Source of the DNA: Streptomyces sp. 549
Lineage (GTDB): Bacteria; Actinomycetota; Actinomycetes; Streptomycetales; Streptomycetaceae
NCBI RefSeq assembly: GCF_030124175.1
Contig: NZ_JASKMT010000032.1
Span: 1 to 59,438 of the forward strand
Length of the DNA stretch: 59,438 bases
Direction of reading: 5' to 3'
Shown: positions 6,673-14,855 of the stretch, piece after piece
Layout of the letters: the number at the start of each line of letters is the position of its first letter
How positions within the stretch are numbered: the stretch's first letter is position 1
The notes under the pieces: generated by a model
The model's database searches: none
The model's input: only the letters and a program-made list of their open reading frames with translations
What the model was told of the DNA's origin: nothing
Made by a program: the position numbers and the translations under genes

Positions 6673-8568
6673 GTGACCGCGCCGCGAATGTCCCAAGCGC
6701 GGGACGCGGAGCACCCGCCCGGCGGCCGGCACGGTCGGCGCGCCCTTGTGCGGCACCTTCGCCCGCAGCGCGCCGGCATTCTCCTCGGCACCGCTCTGGG
6801 GCTGCTCGGCAGCCTGGTCGGGCTGGTGCAGCCGCTGGCGGCGAAACGCCTGGTGGACGATCTGGGCGCCGGCGAACACGCCGTCGGCCTGCTCGTGGCG
6901 TTGAGCGTGCTGGTCGTGCTCGGTGCCGGACTGGCCGCGCTCGGCCAGTACGTCCTGGAGCGCACCGCGGAGGCCGTCGTGCACACCGCCCGCCGACGGC
7001 TGGCCTCGCGGCTGCTGCGACTGCGCCTGTCCGCGGTGGAACGGACCGAACCCGGTGACCTCATCTCCCGGGCAACCTCCGACACGACGCTGCTGCGCCA
7101 GGTCGCCACCCAGTCCGTCGCCTCGGCCGTCACCGGCTCGCTGGTGCTGGTGGCGACGGTCACCCTGATGGGGGTGCTCGACGTGGTACTGCTCGGCGTC
7201 ACGTCGGGCGCGCTGGCCCTGGTGGCGGTGGCCGTCGCCGTCGTGGCGCCGCGCATCGGTCGCGCCACCCGGCAGACGCAGGAAGCGGTCGGCGGCATCG
7301 GCGCCGAGTTGGAGCGGGTCTTCGGCGCCTACCGCACGGTCAAGGCGTCCGGTGCGGAGCAGTACGAGATCGCCCGCCTGCACGAGGCCGCCGGGCGGGC
7401 CCGGCGGGCCGGAGTCCGGGCCGCGCGGTGGGAGGCCCTGTCGAACTCGTCCGGCGTGGTCGCCGTCCAGACGGCGTTCCTGCTGGTGCTCGGGGTGGGT
7501 GGCGCACGGGTCGCCTCGGGCGCCATGAGCGTGTCCACTCTTGTCGCCTTTCTGCTCTACCTGTTCTCGCTGGCGCCCCGCATCCACCAACTCGTGGACT
7601 GCGTGGCCCAGTTGCAGACCGGCATGACGGCTGCCGCGCGCATCCAGGACGTCGAGGACCTGCCGGTGGAACACTCGCGACCAGCGAACGAGACCTCGCA
7701 GCCCGGGCAGCCGACGCGGCGGCCGGAGGACGCCCGCGTGCCGGGCGCACCGCCCGCCGACGGTGTTCCCCCTCCCCCTGACGCCCGGCCTCCGGCGGCC
7801 GTCACCTTCGACAGCGTGAGCTTCGCCTACCGTGCGGGGCTGCCGGCAGTGCACCGGGAGGTCAGCTTCACCGTCCCGGCCCTGGGCATGACCGCGTTCG
7901 TCGGGCCCTCGGGAGCCGGCAAGACCACCGTCTTCTCCCTGATCGAGCGCTTCCACGAACCGGACGCCGGCCGTGTCCTCCTCGACGGCAGGGACGTACG
8001 GCAGTGGCCGCTCGACGAACTGCGCGCCTCCATCGGCTACGTGGAGCAGGACGCCCCGGTACTTGCCGGCACCCTCCGGGAGAACCTGCTCTTCGGCCTG
8101 CTCTCCGTCACCGAGGAACGACTGCACCACACCCTGCGCCAAGCCCGGCTGGACACCGTCGTCGCCCGCCTGCCGGACGGCCTCGACACGCCTGTCGGCC
8201 ACCGCGGCGGCAGTCTCTCCGGGGGCGAGCGGCAACGGGTGGCCATCGCCCGTGCCCTGCTGCGCAGTCCTCGCCTGCTGCTGCTGGACGAGGCCACCTC
8301 GCAGCTCGACGCGGCCAACGAGGCCGTGCTGCGGGAGACCGTCGCCGAGGCCGCCCGCAGCACCACCGTGCTCGTCGTCGCCCACCGGCTCTCCACCGTC
8401 ACCACTGCCGACCGCATCGTGGTCATGGACGGCGGGCGGGTCAGCGCGGTCGGTACGCACGCCGAACTGCTGGCGTGCGACGGCCTCTACCGCCGGCTGG
8501 CGGCCACCCAGTTTCTCGCGGCCGACCGGTTGAGCCCCGCCGCTCCCGCCCGGCCGGACACCGGCTGA
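6673..8568 (+). CDS. ABC transporter, fused permease-ATPase (lasso peptide exporter, D protein)
   Basis: This encodes 631 aa in one polypeptide: an exporter-type six-helix membrane domain (about residues 35-310) followed by a nucleotide-binding domain. Walker A is GPSGAGKTT near 411, the signature is LSGGERQRVA near 516, Walker B is LLLLDEATS near 534, and the H-loop is VAHRLS. As the last gene of the lasso operon it most likely exports the mature peptide and so confers self-immunity. A Pro-rich linker of about 50 residues separates the domains. Start: GTG at 6673, 4 nt after the B2 stop; an ATG 15 nt later is a possible alternative. No peptidase C39 domain is present, consistent with separate leader removal by B2. 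Confidence 0.9.
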   Translation: MTAPRMSQARDAEHPPGGRHGRRALVRHLRPQRAGILLGTALGLLGSLVGLVQPLAAKRLVDDLGAGEHAVGLLVALSVLVVLGAGLAALGQYVLERTAEAVVHTARRRLASRLLRLRLSAVERTEPGDLISRATSDTTLLRQVATQSVASAVTGSLVLVATVTLMGVLDVVLLGVTSGALALVAVAVAVVAPRIGRATRQTQEAVGGIGAELERVFGAYRTVKASGAEQYEIARLHEAAGRARRAGVRAARWEALSNSSGVVAVQTAFLLVLGVGGARVASGAMSVSTLVAFLLYLFSLAPRIHQLVDCVAQLQTGMTAAARIQDVEDLPVEHSRPANETSQPGQPTRRPEDARVPGAPPADGVPPPPDARPPAAVTFDSVSFAYRAGLPAVHREVSFTVPALGMTAFVGPSGAGKTTVFSLIERFHEPDAGRVLLDGRDVRQWPLDELRASIGYVEQDAPVLAGTLRENLLFGLLSVTEERLHHTLRQARLDTVVARLPDGLDTPVGHRGGSLSGGERQRVAIARALLRSPRLLLLDEATSQLDAANEAVLRETVAEAARSTTVLVVAHRLSTVTTADRIVVMDGGRVSAVGTHAELLACDGLYRRLAATQFLAADRLSPAAPARPDTG

Positions 8569-8634
8569 GCGGGGAGCCACGCGCTCGGGGCCCGCGGGCG
8601 ACGCGCGGGCGCGGAAGTCCGCGAGCGGCGGTCG

Positions 8635-8676
8635 GCCGTCGCGGTACCGTCCGGGACCGGACGGTACCGCGACGGC
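8635..8676. terminator. Bidirectional terminator between lasso operon and conservon
   Basis: Two 20-nt arms (8635-8654 and 8657-8676) are perfect reverse complements with only 2 nt between them; in RNA the top pairs would open to make the loop. It lies in the 134-bp gap between two converging operons, so it can end transcription from both sides. Confidence 0.8.
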
Positions 8677-8702
8677 GGGTACGCGCGTCACGCGGGTGCC
8701 CG

Positions 8703-9947
8703 TCAGCCCTGCGTGGGGCCGTTCAGCAGCACCGGCAGCTCGAACAGGTCGTTCTGGGTGAGCGCCGGCTTGTTGCGCAGCTCGGCGTCCGGCACGGCGA
8801 GCGCCATGCGCGGGAACCGGGCGAACAGCGCAGGCAGGGCCACGCCCGCCTCCAGGCGGGAAAGCGGCGCTCCCGGGCAGACGTGCGGGCCGTGGCCGAA
8901 CGCCATGTGCCGCACCGGCGACCGCGTCACGTCGAACTCCCCGGCGGTCGGGCCGTGCTGCTTCTCGTCCCTGCCGATCGCCACATAGGACGTGATCAGC
9001 GCGTCGCCCTGCGGGATGACGGTGTCCCCCACCTGGACGTCCTCGGTCGCGAACCGGATGAGCACGTGCGAGGTGGGGGTGTCGTAGCGCAGGGTCTCCT
9101 CCACGACCGCGTCCCAGGACACCTCGCCGTCCAGGACCAGCTTCAGCTGGTCGGGCCGGCCGAGCAGGGCGCGGACCGCGTTCACGATGAGGCTGATGGT
9201 CGTCTCGTGACCGGCGGCGATCATCAGCTGGAGGGTGTTCACCAGCTCCTCGTCGGTCAGCGGCTCGCCGCCCTCGTCGGCGAGGATCAGCGCGCTCGTC
9301 AGGTCGTCTCCGGGGTTCTGCTTCTTCTCCGCGACGACCTTGCCGAACAGCCCGCCCAGCTCGCCCAGCACGCCGAGGACCTCGTGCGGCGGTGTCTGGG
9401 TACTGAAGAACTTGTCGTACAGCTCCTGGAGGCGGGGCAGGTCGCCGGTGTCGATGCCCATGAGTTCACTGATCACGCCCATCGGCAGCGGGTAGGCGAA
9501 CCCGGCCTTGAGGTCGACGGGACTGTCCTGCGGGCCCGCCCCCAGCGCGTCCAGCAACCGGCCGGTGATGGCCTCGATGCCCGGGCGCAGCCGCTCGACC
9601 CGCCGCGGGGTGAGGGCCTGCGCCACCTTGGTGCGCAGCCGGCGGTGCTCGGCGCCGTCGACGGTGAGCATGCTGCGGCCCGGGTTGGCCAGGCCGATCA
9701 GCGGCCAGTCGGCGGGTATCTCACCGCGGCGGAAGGCCCCCCACACCTGGATGTCCTTCACCAGCCGGCTGTCGGTCATCAGCTGCCGCGCCTCGGCGTG
9801 GTGCGTCACCGCCCACACCGGCACACCGCCCGGCAGTTCCACCCTGGCGAGTGGGCCGGCCTCGCGCAGCGCCGCGCCCTCACCGGCCAGGTCGCGGACG
9901 AGCGGGTCGAGCACGATGGGGGCACCGGACTGGGCGGGACAGGTCAT
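8703..9947 (-). CDS. Cytochrome P450 (CYP154-like), conservon-associated
   Basis: This encodes 414 aa. It shows the I-helix oxygen-activation motif AAGHETT, the K-helix EETLR (normal ExxR) and the haem loop FGHGPHVCPG with the ligand Cys. It is a soluble class-I bacterial P450 needing ferredoxin and reductase supplied from elsewhere. The ATG at 9947 follows AGGAGG and overlaps the stop of the upstream P450 gene by 4 nt. In Streptomyces conservons a CYP157-CYP154 pair commonly follows cvnA-D, and this gene fits the CYP154 place; that subfamily assignment is inferred from context and motifs. The substrate is unknown. Confidence 0.9.
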   Translation of the reverse strand: MTCPAQSGAPIVLDPLVRDLAGEGAALREAGPLARVELPGGVPVWAVTHHAEARQLMTDSRLVKDIQVWGAFRRGEIPADWPLIGLANPGRSMLTVDGAEHRRLRTKVAQALTPRRVERLRPGIEAITGRLLDALGAGPQDSPVDLKAGFAYPLPMGVISELMGIDTGDLPRLQELYDKFFSTQTPPHEVLGVLGELGGLFGKVVAEKKQNPGDDLTSALILADEGGEPLTDEELVNTLQLMIAAGHETTISLIVNAVRALLGRPDQLKLVLDGEVSWDAVVEETLRYDTPTSHVLIRFATEDVQVGDTVIPQGDALITSYVAIGRDEKQHGPTAGEFDVTRSPVRHMAFGHGPHVCPGAPLSRLEAGVALPALFARFPRMALAVPDAELRNKPALTQNDLFELPVLLNGPTQG

Positions 9948-11224
9948 CTGACGCCTCCTGAGGCGGGGGTCGGGGTGAAGTGGACGGGCAGCGCCGACAT
10001 TCCGCGCAGCCACGGAGAGGGACGGCGGGTCAACTCGGTTGCCGCGACGGTCAGATCGATGTCGGGCAGCCGGTCGAGCAGCACCTCGATGCCGGTGCGG
10101 GCGATCGTCTCCGCGATCTCCTGCGCCGGGAACGGGCAGCGGTGCTCACCGTGGCCGAAGGAGAAGAACGCGCTGTTGCCGCCGGTGAAACCGCCGTGTG
10201 CGGAACGGTCGTTGTGGATCTGCGGGTCCGCGTTGGCCCCGGCGAGGCCGAGCAGCACCAGGTCGCCGCGCCGCACGTGCCGGCCGCCGAGCTGGGTGTC
10301 GCGGGACGCCCAGCGCCCGGCGACGTTCTGCGTGGGGGTGTCCTCCCACAGCACCTCGTTCATCGCCTCGGCGATGCTGTGCCGGCCGCCGGACATGGAC
10401 GCGGCGAACCGGTCGTCGACCAGCATCAGCCGCAGCGAGTTCCCCACCCAGTCGGCGGTCGGCTGGTGGCCCGCCGCCGACATGACCATGAGGTCCTGGA
10501 GGATCTCCTCGTCGGAGTAGCCCGCCTCGGACGTCAGCATCCGGGAGACCACGTCGGCACCCGGCCGGGCCCGCTTGGCGGCCACCAGCCGCTGCATCGA
10601 CCCGACGAGGTGCTGCTGGCCCTTCAGCGCGTCCGCGCCGCCGTCGATCATGTCGTTGAGCGCCTTCGCGAGGCCGGGCCCCTCGGCGTCGGGGAAGCCG
10701 TAGAGGCGGGCCAGGACCATGATCGGCAGCAGCATCGCGTAGTCGCCGATCAGATCGGCCTCACCGGTGCCGCAGAACCGGTCGATCAGACCGTCCGCGA
10801 ACCGCTCGCAGTGGCGCCGCAGTTCGATGGTGTCCACGCCGTCCAGGGCCTCACTGACCATGGCGTGGCGGTGCTGGTGCGCCTCGCCGACGGTGTAGAG
10901 GATGGACGGCTGGCGGCGGCCGATCATCGGCAGCAGCGGCCAGTCGGCGGGGATGTCGTCCCACTGGTTCCACAACTCGGAGTCGCGGCTGAACAGTTCG
11001 GGGTCGCCGGTGACCTGGTGCAGCTCGCGGTAGGCGATCACCAGCCAGGCCGGCACCTCGCCCGGCAGCATCACCGGGACCACCGCGCCGTGTTCGCGGC
11101 GCATGCCGCGGTACAGCTCGGCCGGTTCGACGAGGAACTGCGGGCCCCACAGCGGCACGGCGGACCCGTGCGCGGGGCAGCCCGGCGGAGGCGACATCGC
11201 GGAGGAGGCGGAGGGCGTCGTCAC
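9944..11224 (-). CDS. Cytochrome P450 lacking the ExxR motif (CYP157-like)
   Basis: This encodes 426 aa. The haem loop FGHGEHRCPF carries the ligand Cys, and the I-helix has AAGHQPT, where the usual acidic residue is Gln and the following Thr is displaced by Pro. In the K-helix the normally invariant ExxR reads EVLW (within NEVLWEDTP), so the Arg is replaced by Trp. This loss is a known hallmark of CYP157 enzymes found next to conservons in Streptomyces, so it is probably genuine and not an error. The gene overlaps cvnD by 4 nt and the downstream P450 by 4 nt, so all six genes form one transcript. Whether the enzyme is a catalyst or a binding protein is unknown. Confidence 0.9.
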   Translation of the reverse strand: MTTPSASSAMSPPPGCPAHGSAVPLWGPQFLVEPAELYRGMRREHGAVVPVMLPGEVPAWLVIAYRELHQVTGDPELFSRDSELWNQWDDIPADWPLLPMIGRRQPSILYTVGEAHQHRHAMVSEALDGVDTIELRRHCERFADGLIDRFCGTGEADLIGDYAMLLPIMVLARLYGFPDAEGPGLAKALNDMIDGGADALKGQQHLVGSMQRLVAAKRARPGADVVSRMLTSEAGYSDEEILQDLMVMSAAGHQPTADWVGNSLRLMLVDDRFAASMSGGRHSIAEAMNEVLWEDTPTQNVAGRWASRDTQLGGRHVRRGDLVLLGLAGANADPQIHNDRSAHGGFTGGNSAFFSFGHGEHRCPFPAQEIAETIARTGIEVLLDRLPDIDLTVAATELTRRPSPWLRGMSALPVHFTPTPASGGVR

Positions 11225-11829
11225 GGTGTGGTCTCCCGGGCGGAGGAGAGGGCGTGCAGGTGCTCGACCAGGGTGATCAGCACGTTCTTGCTGGACTCGC
11301 GGGACCGGGCGTCGCAGTCGACGAGCGGCACGCGCTCCGACAGGTCAAGTGCCTCCCTGACCTGCTCGGCGGTGTGCGGCGGGCCGCCGAAGTCGTTGCG
11401 CGCCACGATGAAGGGCGTGCCGAGCTGCTCCAGCCGGTCGATGGCGTACCAGGAGTCGGCGAGCCGCCGGGTGTCGACGAGCACGACCGCGCCGAGCGTG
11501 CCCGCGAAGAGGCGGTCCCACAGGAACCAGAAGCGTTCCTGGCCGGGAGCGCCGAACAGGTACAGCACGGTCTGCTCGTTGAGGCTGATCCGGCCGAAGT
11601 CGAACGCGACGGTGGTGGACGTCTTCGCCCGCACCCCGGCCAGGTCGTCGACGCCCTGGCCGGCCTGCGTCATCGTCTCCTCGGTGTTCAGCGGACGGAT
11701 CTCGCTGACCGAGCGGACCATCGTCGTCTTGCCCACACCGAAGCCGCCGACCACGACGATCTTCAGCCCGGTGTCGGCGGTGCTGCTGAGCGGAGGACGG
11801 ACGGCTGGTTCAGAGGTTGCGGAGTCCAA
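11221..11829 (-). CDS. cvnD: Conservon GTP-binding protein CvnD
   Basis: This encodes 202 aa of the small Ras-like, MglA-type GTPases found in Streptomyces conservons. The P-loop GGFGVGKTT is at residues 28-36, G3 is APGQERF (in place of DTAGQ) and G4 is ARND (in place of NKxD), both usual in this family. CvnA-D are thought to form a membrane signalling complex resembling a eukaryotic G-protein system, with CvnD as the nucleotide switch. The start overlaps the end of cvnC by 20 nt and its stop overlaps the CYP157-like gene. Confidence 0.93.
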   Translation of the reverse strand: MDSATSEPAVRPPLSSTADTGLKIVVVGGFGVGKTTMVRSVSEIRPLNTEETMTQAGQGVDDLAGVRAKTSTTVAFDFGRISLNEQTVLYLFGAPGQERFWFLWDRLFAGTLGAVVLVDTRRLADSWYAIDRLEQLGTPFIVARNDFGGPPHTAEQVREALDLSERVPLVDCDARSRESSKNVLITLVEHLHALSSARETTP

Positions 11830-12166
11830 CGAGCACCTGCTCCAGGATGGTGGGGTCGGGTAGTTGCGCCCCGGGGCCCGCGGGGCGCGGGTGGCGGGCG
11901 GTGATGCGTCCGGTGGCCTGGAGGTCCGACAGCAGGATGCGCACGATGCTCACCGGCAGCCGCAGGTCCGCGGCGATCTCCACCACCGCGACCGGGGTCC
12001 GGCACATCCGCAGGATCGCGGCGTGCTCGGACTGCATGCCGGGCGTCGGGTCGCACTCGCTGACGACCAGTGTGACCAGGTCGAAGGCCGCCGAGTCGGA
12101 CCGGCTGCGGCCTCCGGTGAGCGTGTACAGCCGGTCGGGGTCCTCGTCCCGGCCCGGCCGGCTCAT
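11810..12166 (-). CDS. cvnC: Conservon DUF742 protein CvnC
   Basis: This encodes 118 aa of the DUF742 family. The winged-helix-like core runs through DLVTLVVSECDPTPGMQSEHAAILRMCRTPVAVVEIAADLRLPVSIVRILLSDL, and it ends in the typical PDPTILEQVLVGLRNL segment. In conservons it lies between the roadblock and GTPase genes and is thought to belong to the CvnA-D complex; a DNA-binding role has been suggested for the family. It overlaps cvnB by 4 nt and cvnD by 20 nt, so translation is tightly coupled. Confidence 0.92.
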   Translation of the reverse strand: MSRPGRDEDPDRLYTLTGGRSRSDSAAFDLVTLVVSECDPTPGMQSEHAAILRMCRTPVAVVEIAADLRLPVSIVRILLSDLQATGRITARHPRPAGPGAQLPDPTILEQVLVGLRNL

Positions 12167-12621
12167 GCCTGCCCGCCGCCCGCGCCCGGTTCGCGCGGTG
12201 GCGTACTCAGGTACTCACCCAGCTGCTCGACGAGCTCGTTCATGTTGTGGCCGATCAGGCCGACGTCGGCGTCCTCGTCGGCGATGACGGCCAGGTGTGC
12301 GCCCTCGCCCGCCTCCACGATGAACAGGATGCCGCCGTAGAACTCCGTCATGGCCTGGCGGACTCCGCCGGTGCCGTCGCCGAACTCCACGGAGGCACCC
12401 TGGGACAGGCTCTGGATGCCCGCCGCGATCGCGGCGAGCTGGTCGGCCTGGTCGGCGGACAGCTCCGGGGTGTGGCACAGCTTCAGACCGTCCCGGGAGA
12501 GCACCAGGGCGTGCCGGGCCCCGGCGGTCCGCTCCAGCAGGCTCTCCAGCAGCCAGTCCAGTTCGGCGGCCGTACCCGTGCCGGGCAGGTGGTGCGGTGC
12601 CCGTGGGGATGGTGCAGTCAT
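12163..12621 (-). CDS. cvnB: Conservon roadblock/LC7 protein CvnB
   Basis: This encodes 152 aa with a single roadblock/LC7 domain: ELDWLLESLLERTAGARHALVLSRDGLKLCHT, then ADQLAAIAAGIQSLSQGAS and a C-terminal AHLAVIADEDADVGLIGHNMNELVEQLGEYL. Bacterial roadblock proteins regulate MglA-like GTPases, so it is the likely modulator of CvnD. It overlaps cvnA and cvnC by 4 nt each. Confidence 0.93.
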   Translation of the reverse strand: MTAPSPRAPHHLPGTGTAAELDWLLESLLERTAGARHALVLSRDGLKLCHTPELSADQADQLAAIAAGIQSLSQGASVEFGDGTGGVRQAMTEFYGGILFIVEAGEGAHLAVIADEDADVGLIGHNMNELVEQLGEYLSTPPREPGAGGGQA

Positions 12622-14522
12622 CGGGGGTCGTCCTCCGGTTGAGAAGAAGCCGGTTCAGTGGCGGGTGCAGCGGGTGAGTCGGGTGCTGCGGGTGCGTAAG
12701 GGGCTGGGGACGTGTGAGGTCCTGGGGACGCGTGGGGTGCTGCCGGTGCCGTCGGAGGCGCGGACGACGCGTCGAGTGCGGACGCGCCAGGGGTGGACGC
12801 GTCAGGGGTGGACGCGTCAGGGGTGGACGCGGACTCCGGGTCGCCGGTGCGGGCGGGGTCGCCGGTGCGGCCCTTGAGTGCGCGGCGGAAGGTGCCGAAC
12901 CGGGCGGCGGAGTCGGCCGCGGTACGCCCGGGCTTCGCGGCGTCCGGGCGCGGCAGGGCGACGGGCTGCCGGGCGGTGGCGAGCGTACGTCCCCGCCGCC
13001 GCTTGGGCAGGCCGCTCTCGCCGTACTCCGGCGGCCCGTCCAGGTCGGGCGCCGGCGCGTGCGCCGGGTCGGGCTCGCCGCCCGAGGCGGCGGACCGCCG
13101 CGGCAACCCGCCCGGGGTGGCGGGGGTGCCGTGCGCAGGCGTGCCGTGCGCGGGGGTGCCGTGCGCGGGGGTGCCGGAGGCGGGGGTCGCGGGCGGGGTG
13201 GTGCCGCTGCGGCTGGGCAGCGGGGACGAGGGCAGGTCCGGCCACGGTTCGCGCGGCGCGGGCAGCGGTTCCGGGGCCCTGGCGGTGGCCGTGGCGGACG
13301 AGGCGCCGCGCTGGCGCGGCAGTCCCTCCGCCACGGTCGGCTGGCCAGTCTCGGCGCCCGGCCGGGCCTCCACCGACCGGGCTTCCACCGGCCGGGGCTC
13401 CACCGACCGCGGGCGGCTGTCCCCGGCACGCGGCCGGGTGATCAGCTCCTGCGGCACCCGGACCAGGACGCCGGTACCGCCGCGGGCCGACGGGCGGAAG
13501 GACACCGTGAGCCCGTGCTTGCGGGCCAGGCAGCCCACGACGGCGAGACCCAGCCGCGTCCCCGACAGCGACGTCAGGTCCAGCGGCTCCCCGGACACGG
13601 CCCGTTCCGCTCGGCGCAGTGCGAAGTCGCTCATCACCAGTCCGCTGTCCTCGACGGTGATGACCACTCCCGCGGGCACCTCCTCCACGTACACGTGGAC
13701 CTCGGCGGTGGGCGGCGAGAAGTTGGCGGCGTTGTCGAGCAGTTCGGCCAGGGCGTGCATGACGCCCTCGGCGGCGTGACCGGCGATGGCGACCTCGGTG
13801 GTGGAGTGCAGCCGCACCCGCTGGTAGCCGGCGATGCGCCCCATGGCGCCGCGCATGATGCTCTCCATGACGATGGGCTTCGCCCAACGCCGTCCGGAAC
13901 GTGCGCCGGTGAGCACCGCGATGCTGTCCGCGAGCCGGCCGGCCTGCGCGGTGCGGTGGTCGATGTGCAGCAGGTCCCCGAGCACCGCCTCGTCGGAGTG
14001 CCGGTGCTCCATGTCCCGCAGGTCGGCCAGCATGCCGGTGGCCAGCGCCTGCATGCGCCCGGCGGCGCTGGCGCAGGCCGCCATGGCCGACGCCCGACCG
14101 CTCTCGCTGCGGCCCAGTTCCTCGGCGAAGTTGCGCAGCAGCAACCGGTGTGACTCCAGCGGCGGCTGGGCGAGGTCGGCGAGCGCCGTCTCCGCCGAGG
14201 TGCCCTCACGCAGCCGCTCCACGAGTGCGGGCACGGTGCGCTCGGCGAGGCGCGCCGACTCGTGCTCCAGGTCGGCGATGTCCTCCCGCAGTTGCTGCGC
14301 GCGCTGGCCCTGCCGGACCACGGTCACCGCGGCGGCGCACAGCAGTACCGCCACCGCTCCCGCGGCCGATGCCACGGGCGTTCTCATCGAGGCCGGGGAG
14401 AGCAGCACCGCCACCGCGACGCCGGCTCCGGTCACCGCGGCGGCGACGAGCAGGGCGAGCAGCGGCGGCTTGAGCGGAGGCCGCTCCGTCCGCCGACGCG
14501 CGGGCAGGGTGTGCGCTGTCAT
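12618..14522 (-). CDS. cvnA: Conservon sensor histidine kinase-like protein CvnA
   Basis: This encodes 634 aa. Two N-terminal transmembrane helices (about residues 22-42 and 53-70) lead into a coiled region with QLREDIADLEHESARLAERTVPALVERL, then a dimerisation-like helix with DIDHRTAQ-type His, and an HATPase domain (ELLDNAANFSPP; EDSGLVMS; TRLGLAVVGCLARKHG). The C-terminal ~230 residues are a Pro/Ala-rich disordered tail with short 15-nt tandem repeats at about 12780-12830 (units of ASTPD) and 13125-13190 (units of GTPAH). No response regulator is nearby, consistent with conservon signalling through CvnB-D. ATG at 14522 is chosen; an in-frame TTG one codon upstream is equally close to GAGGA. 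Confidence 0.92.
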   Translation of the reverse strand: MTAHTLPARRRTERPPLKPPLLALLVAAAVTGAGVAVAVLLSPASMRTPVASAAGAVAVLLCAAAVTVVRQGQRAQQLREDIADLEHESARLAERTVPALVERLREGTSAETALADLAQPPLESHRLLLRNFAEELGRSESGRASAMAACASAAGRMQALATGMLADLRDMEHRHSDEAVLGDLLHIDHRTAQAGRLADSIAVLTGARSGRRWAKPIVMESIMRGAMGRIAGYQRVRLHSTTEVAIAGHAAEGVMHALAELLDNAANFSPPTAEVHVYVEEVPAGVVITVEDSGLVMSDFALRRAERAVSGEPLDLTSLSGTRLGLAVVGCLARKHGLTVSFRPSARGGTGVLVRVPQELITRPRAGDSRPRSVEPRPVEARSVEARPGAETGQPTVAEGLPRQRGASSATATARAPEPLPAPREPWPDLPSSPLPSRSGTTPPATPASGTPAHGTPAHGTPAHGTPATPGGLPRRSAASGGEPDPAHAPAPDLDGPPEYGESGLPKRRRGRTLATARQPVALPRPDAAKPGRTAADSAARFGTFRRALKGRTGDPARTGDPESASTPDASTPDASTPGASALDASSAPPTAPAAPHASPGPHTSPAPYAPAAPDSPAAPATEPASSQPEDDPR

Positions 14523-14622
14523 CAATCGTTGTCCTCGTGGACGGAAGGTGGCAGAAGTCGACTCGTCCAGACCCGCTTCCGCTCAATTCGGAGCCACTAT
14601 AAGTGAATTCCCGAACACAGCG

Positions 14623-14653
14623 CCCTGTGATGGATCTTCCTTCGATCACAGGG
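14623..14653. promoter_or_regulatory. 9-bp inverted repeat upstream of the conservon
   Basis: CCCTGTGAT (14623-14631) and ATCACAGGG (14645-14653) are perfect reverse complements around 13 nt, about 100 bp upstream of cvnA. It lies in the 333-bp gap 14523-14855, which holds no gene. It is a candidate operator for the conservon promoter; a hairpin role is also possible. Confidence 0.45.
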
Positions 14654-14762
14654 GCCCTCGGGCGCACCACGGGCGTCCGCCCCATCACATCCGGGCAGCG
14701 ACTCACGCCGCTGCACGCCCGGTTCACAGGACCGACCTCACAACAGACCTACCGGCCTGAGA

Positions 14763-14781
14763 CGTTGCGCGACGCGCAACG
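14763..14781. promoter_or_regulatory. 19-bp palindrome between luxR-type gene and conservon
   Basis: CGTTGCGCG-A-CGCGCAACG is a perfect odd-centred palindrome at 14763-14781. It could be a dimeric-regulator operator about 240 bp upstream of cvnA, or the terminator of the leftward LuxR-type gene that ends at 14856. No T-run follows. Confidence 0.45.
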
Positions 14782-14855
14782 CCCACGCGCCCGGCCACGC
14801 CCCCGCGGGGCCGGGCGCGCGTCGGCGTGCGCGCTCCCGCGCGGACGCCCCGAGG

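Noticed and set aside
12714..14153. 479-codon plus-strand ORF over cvnA
   Set aside because: Low-complexity Arg/Gly-rich reading opposite a well-supported sensor kinase; GC-rich shadow.
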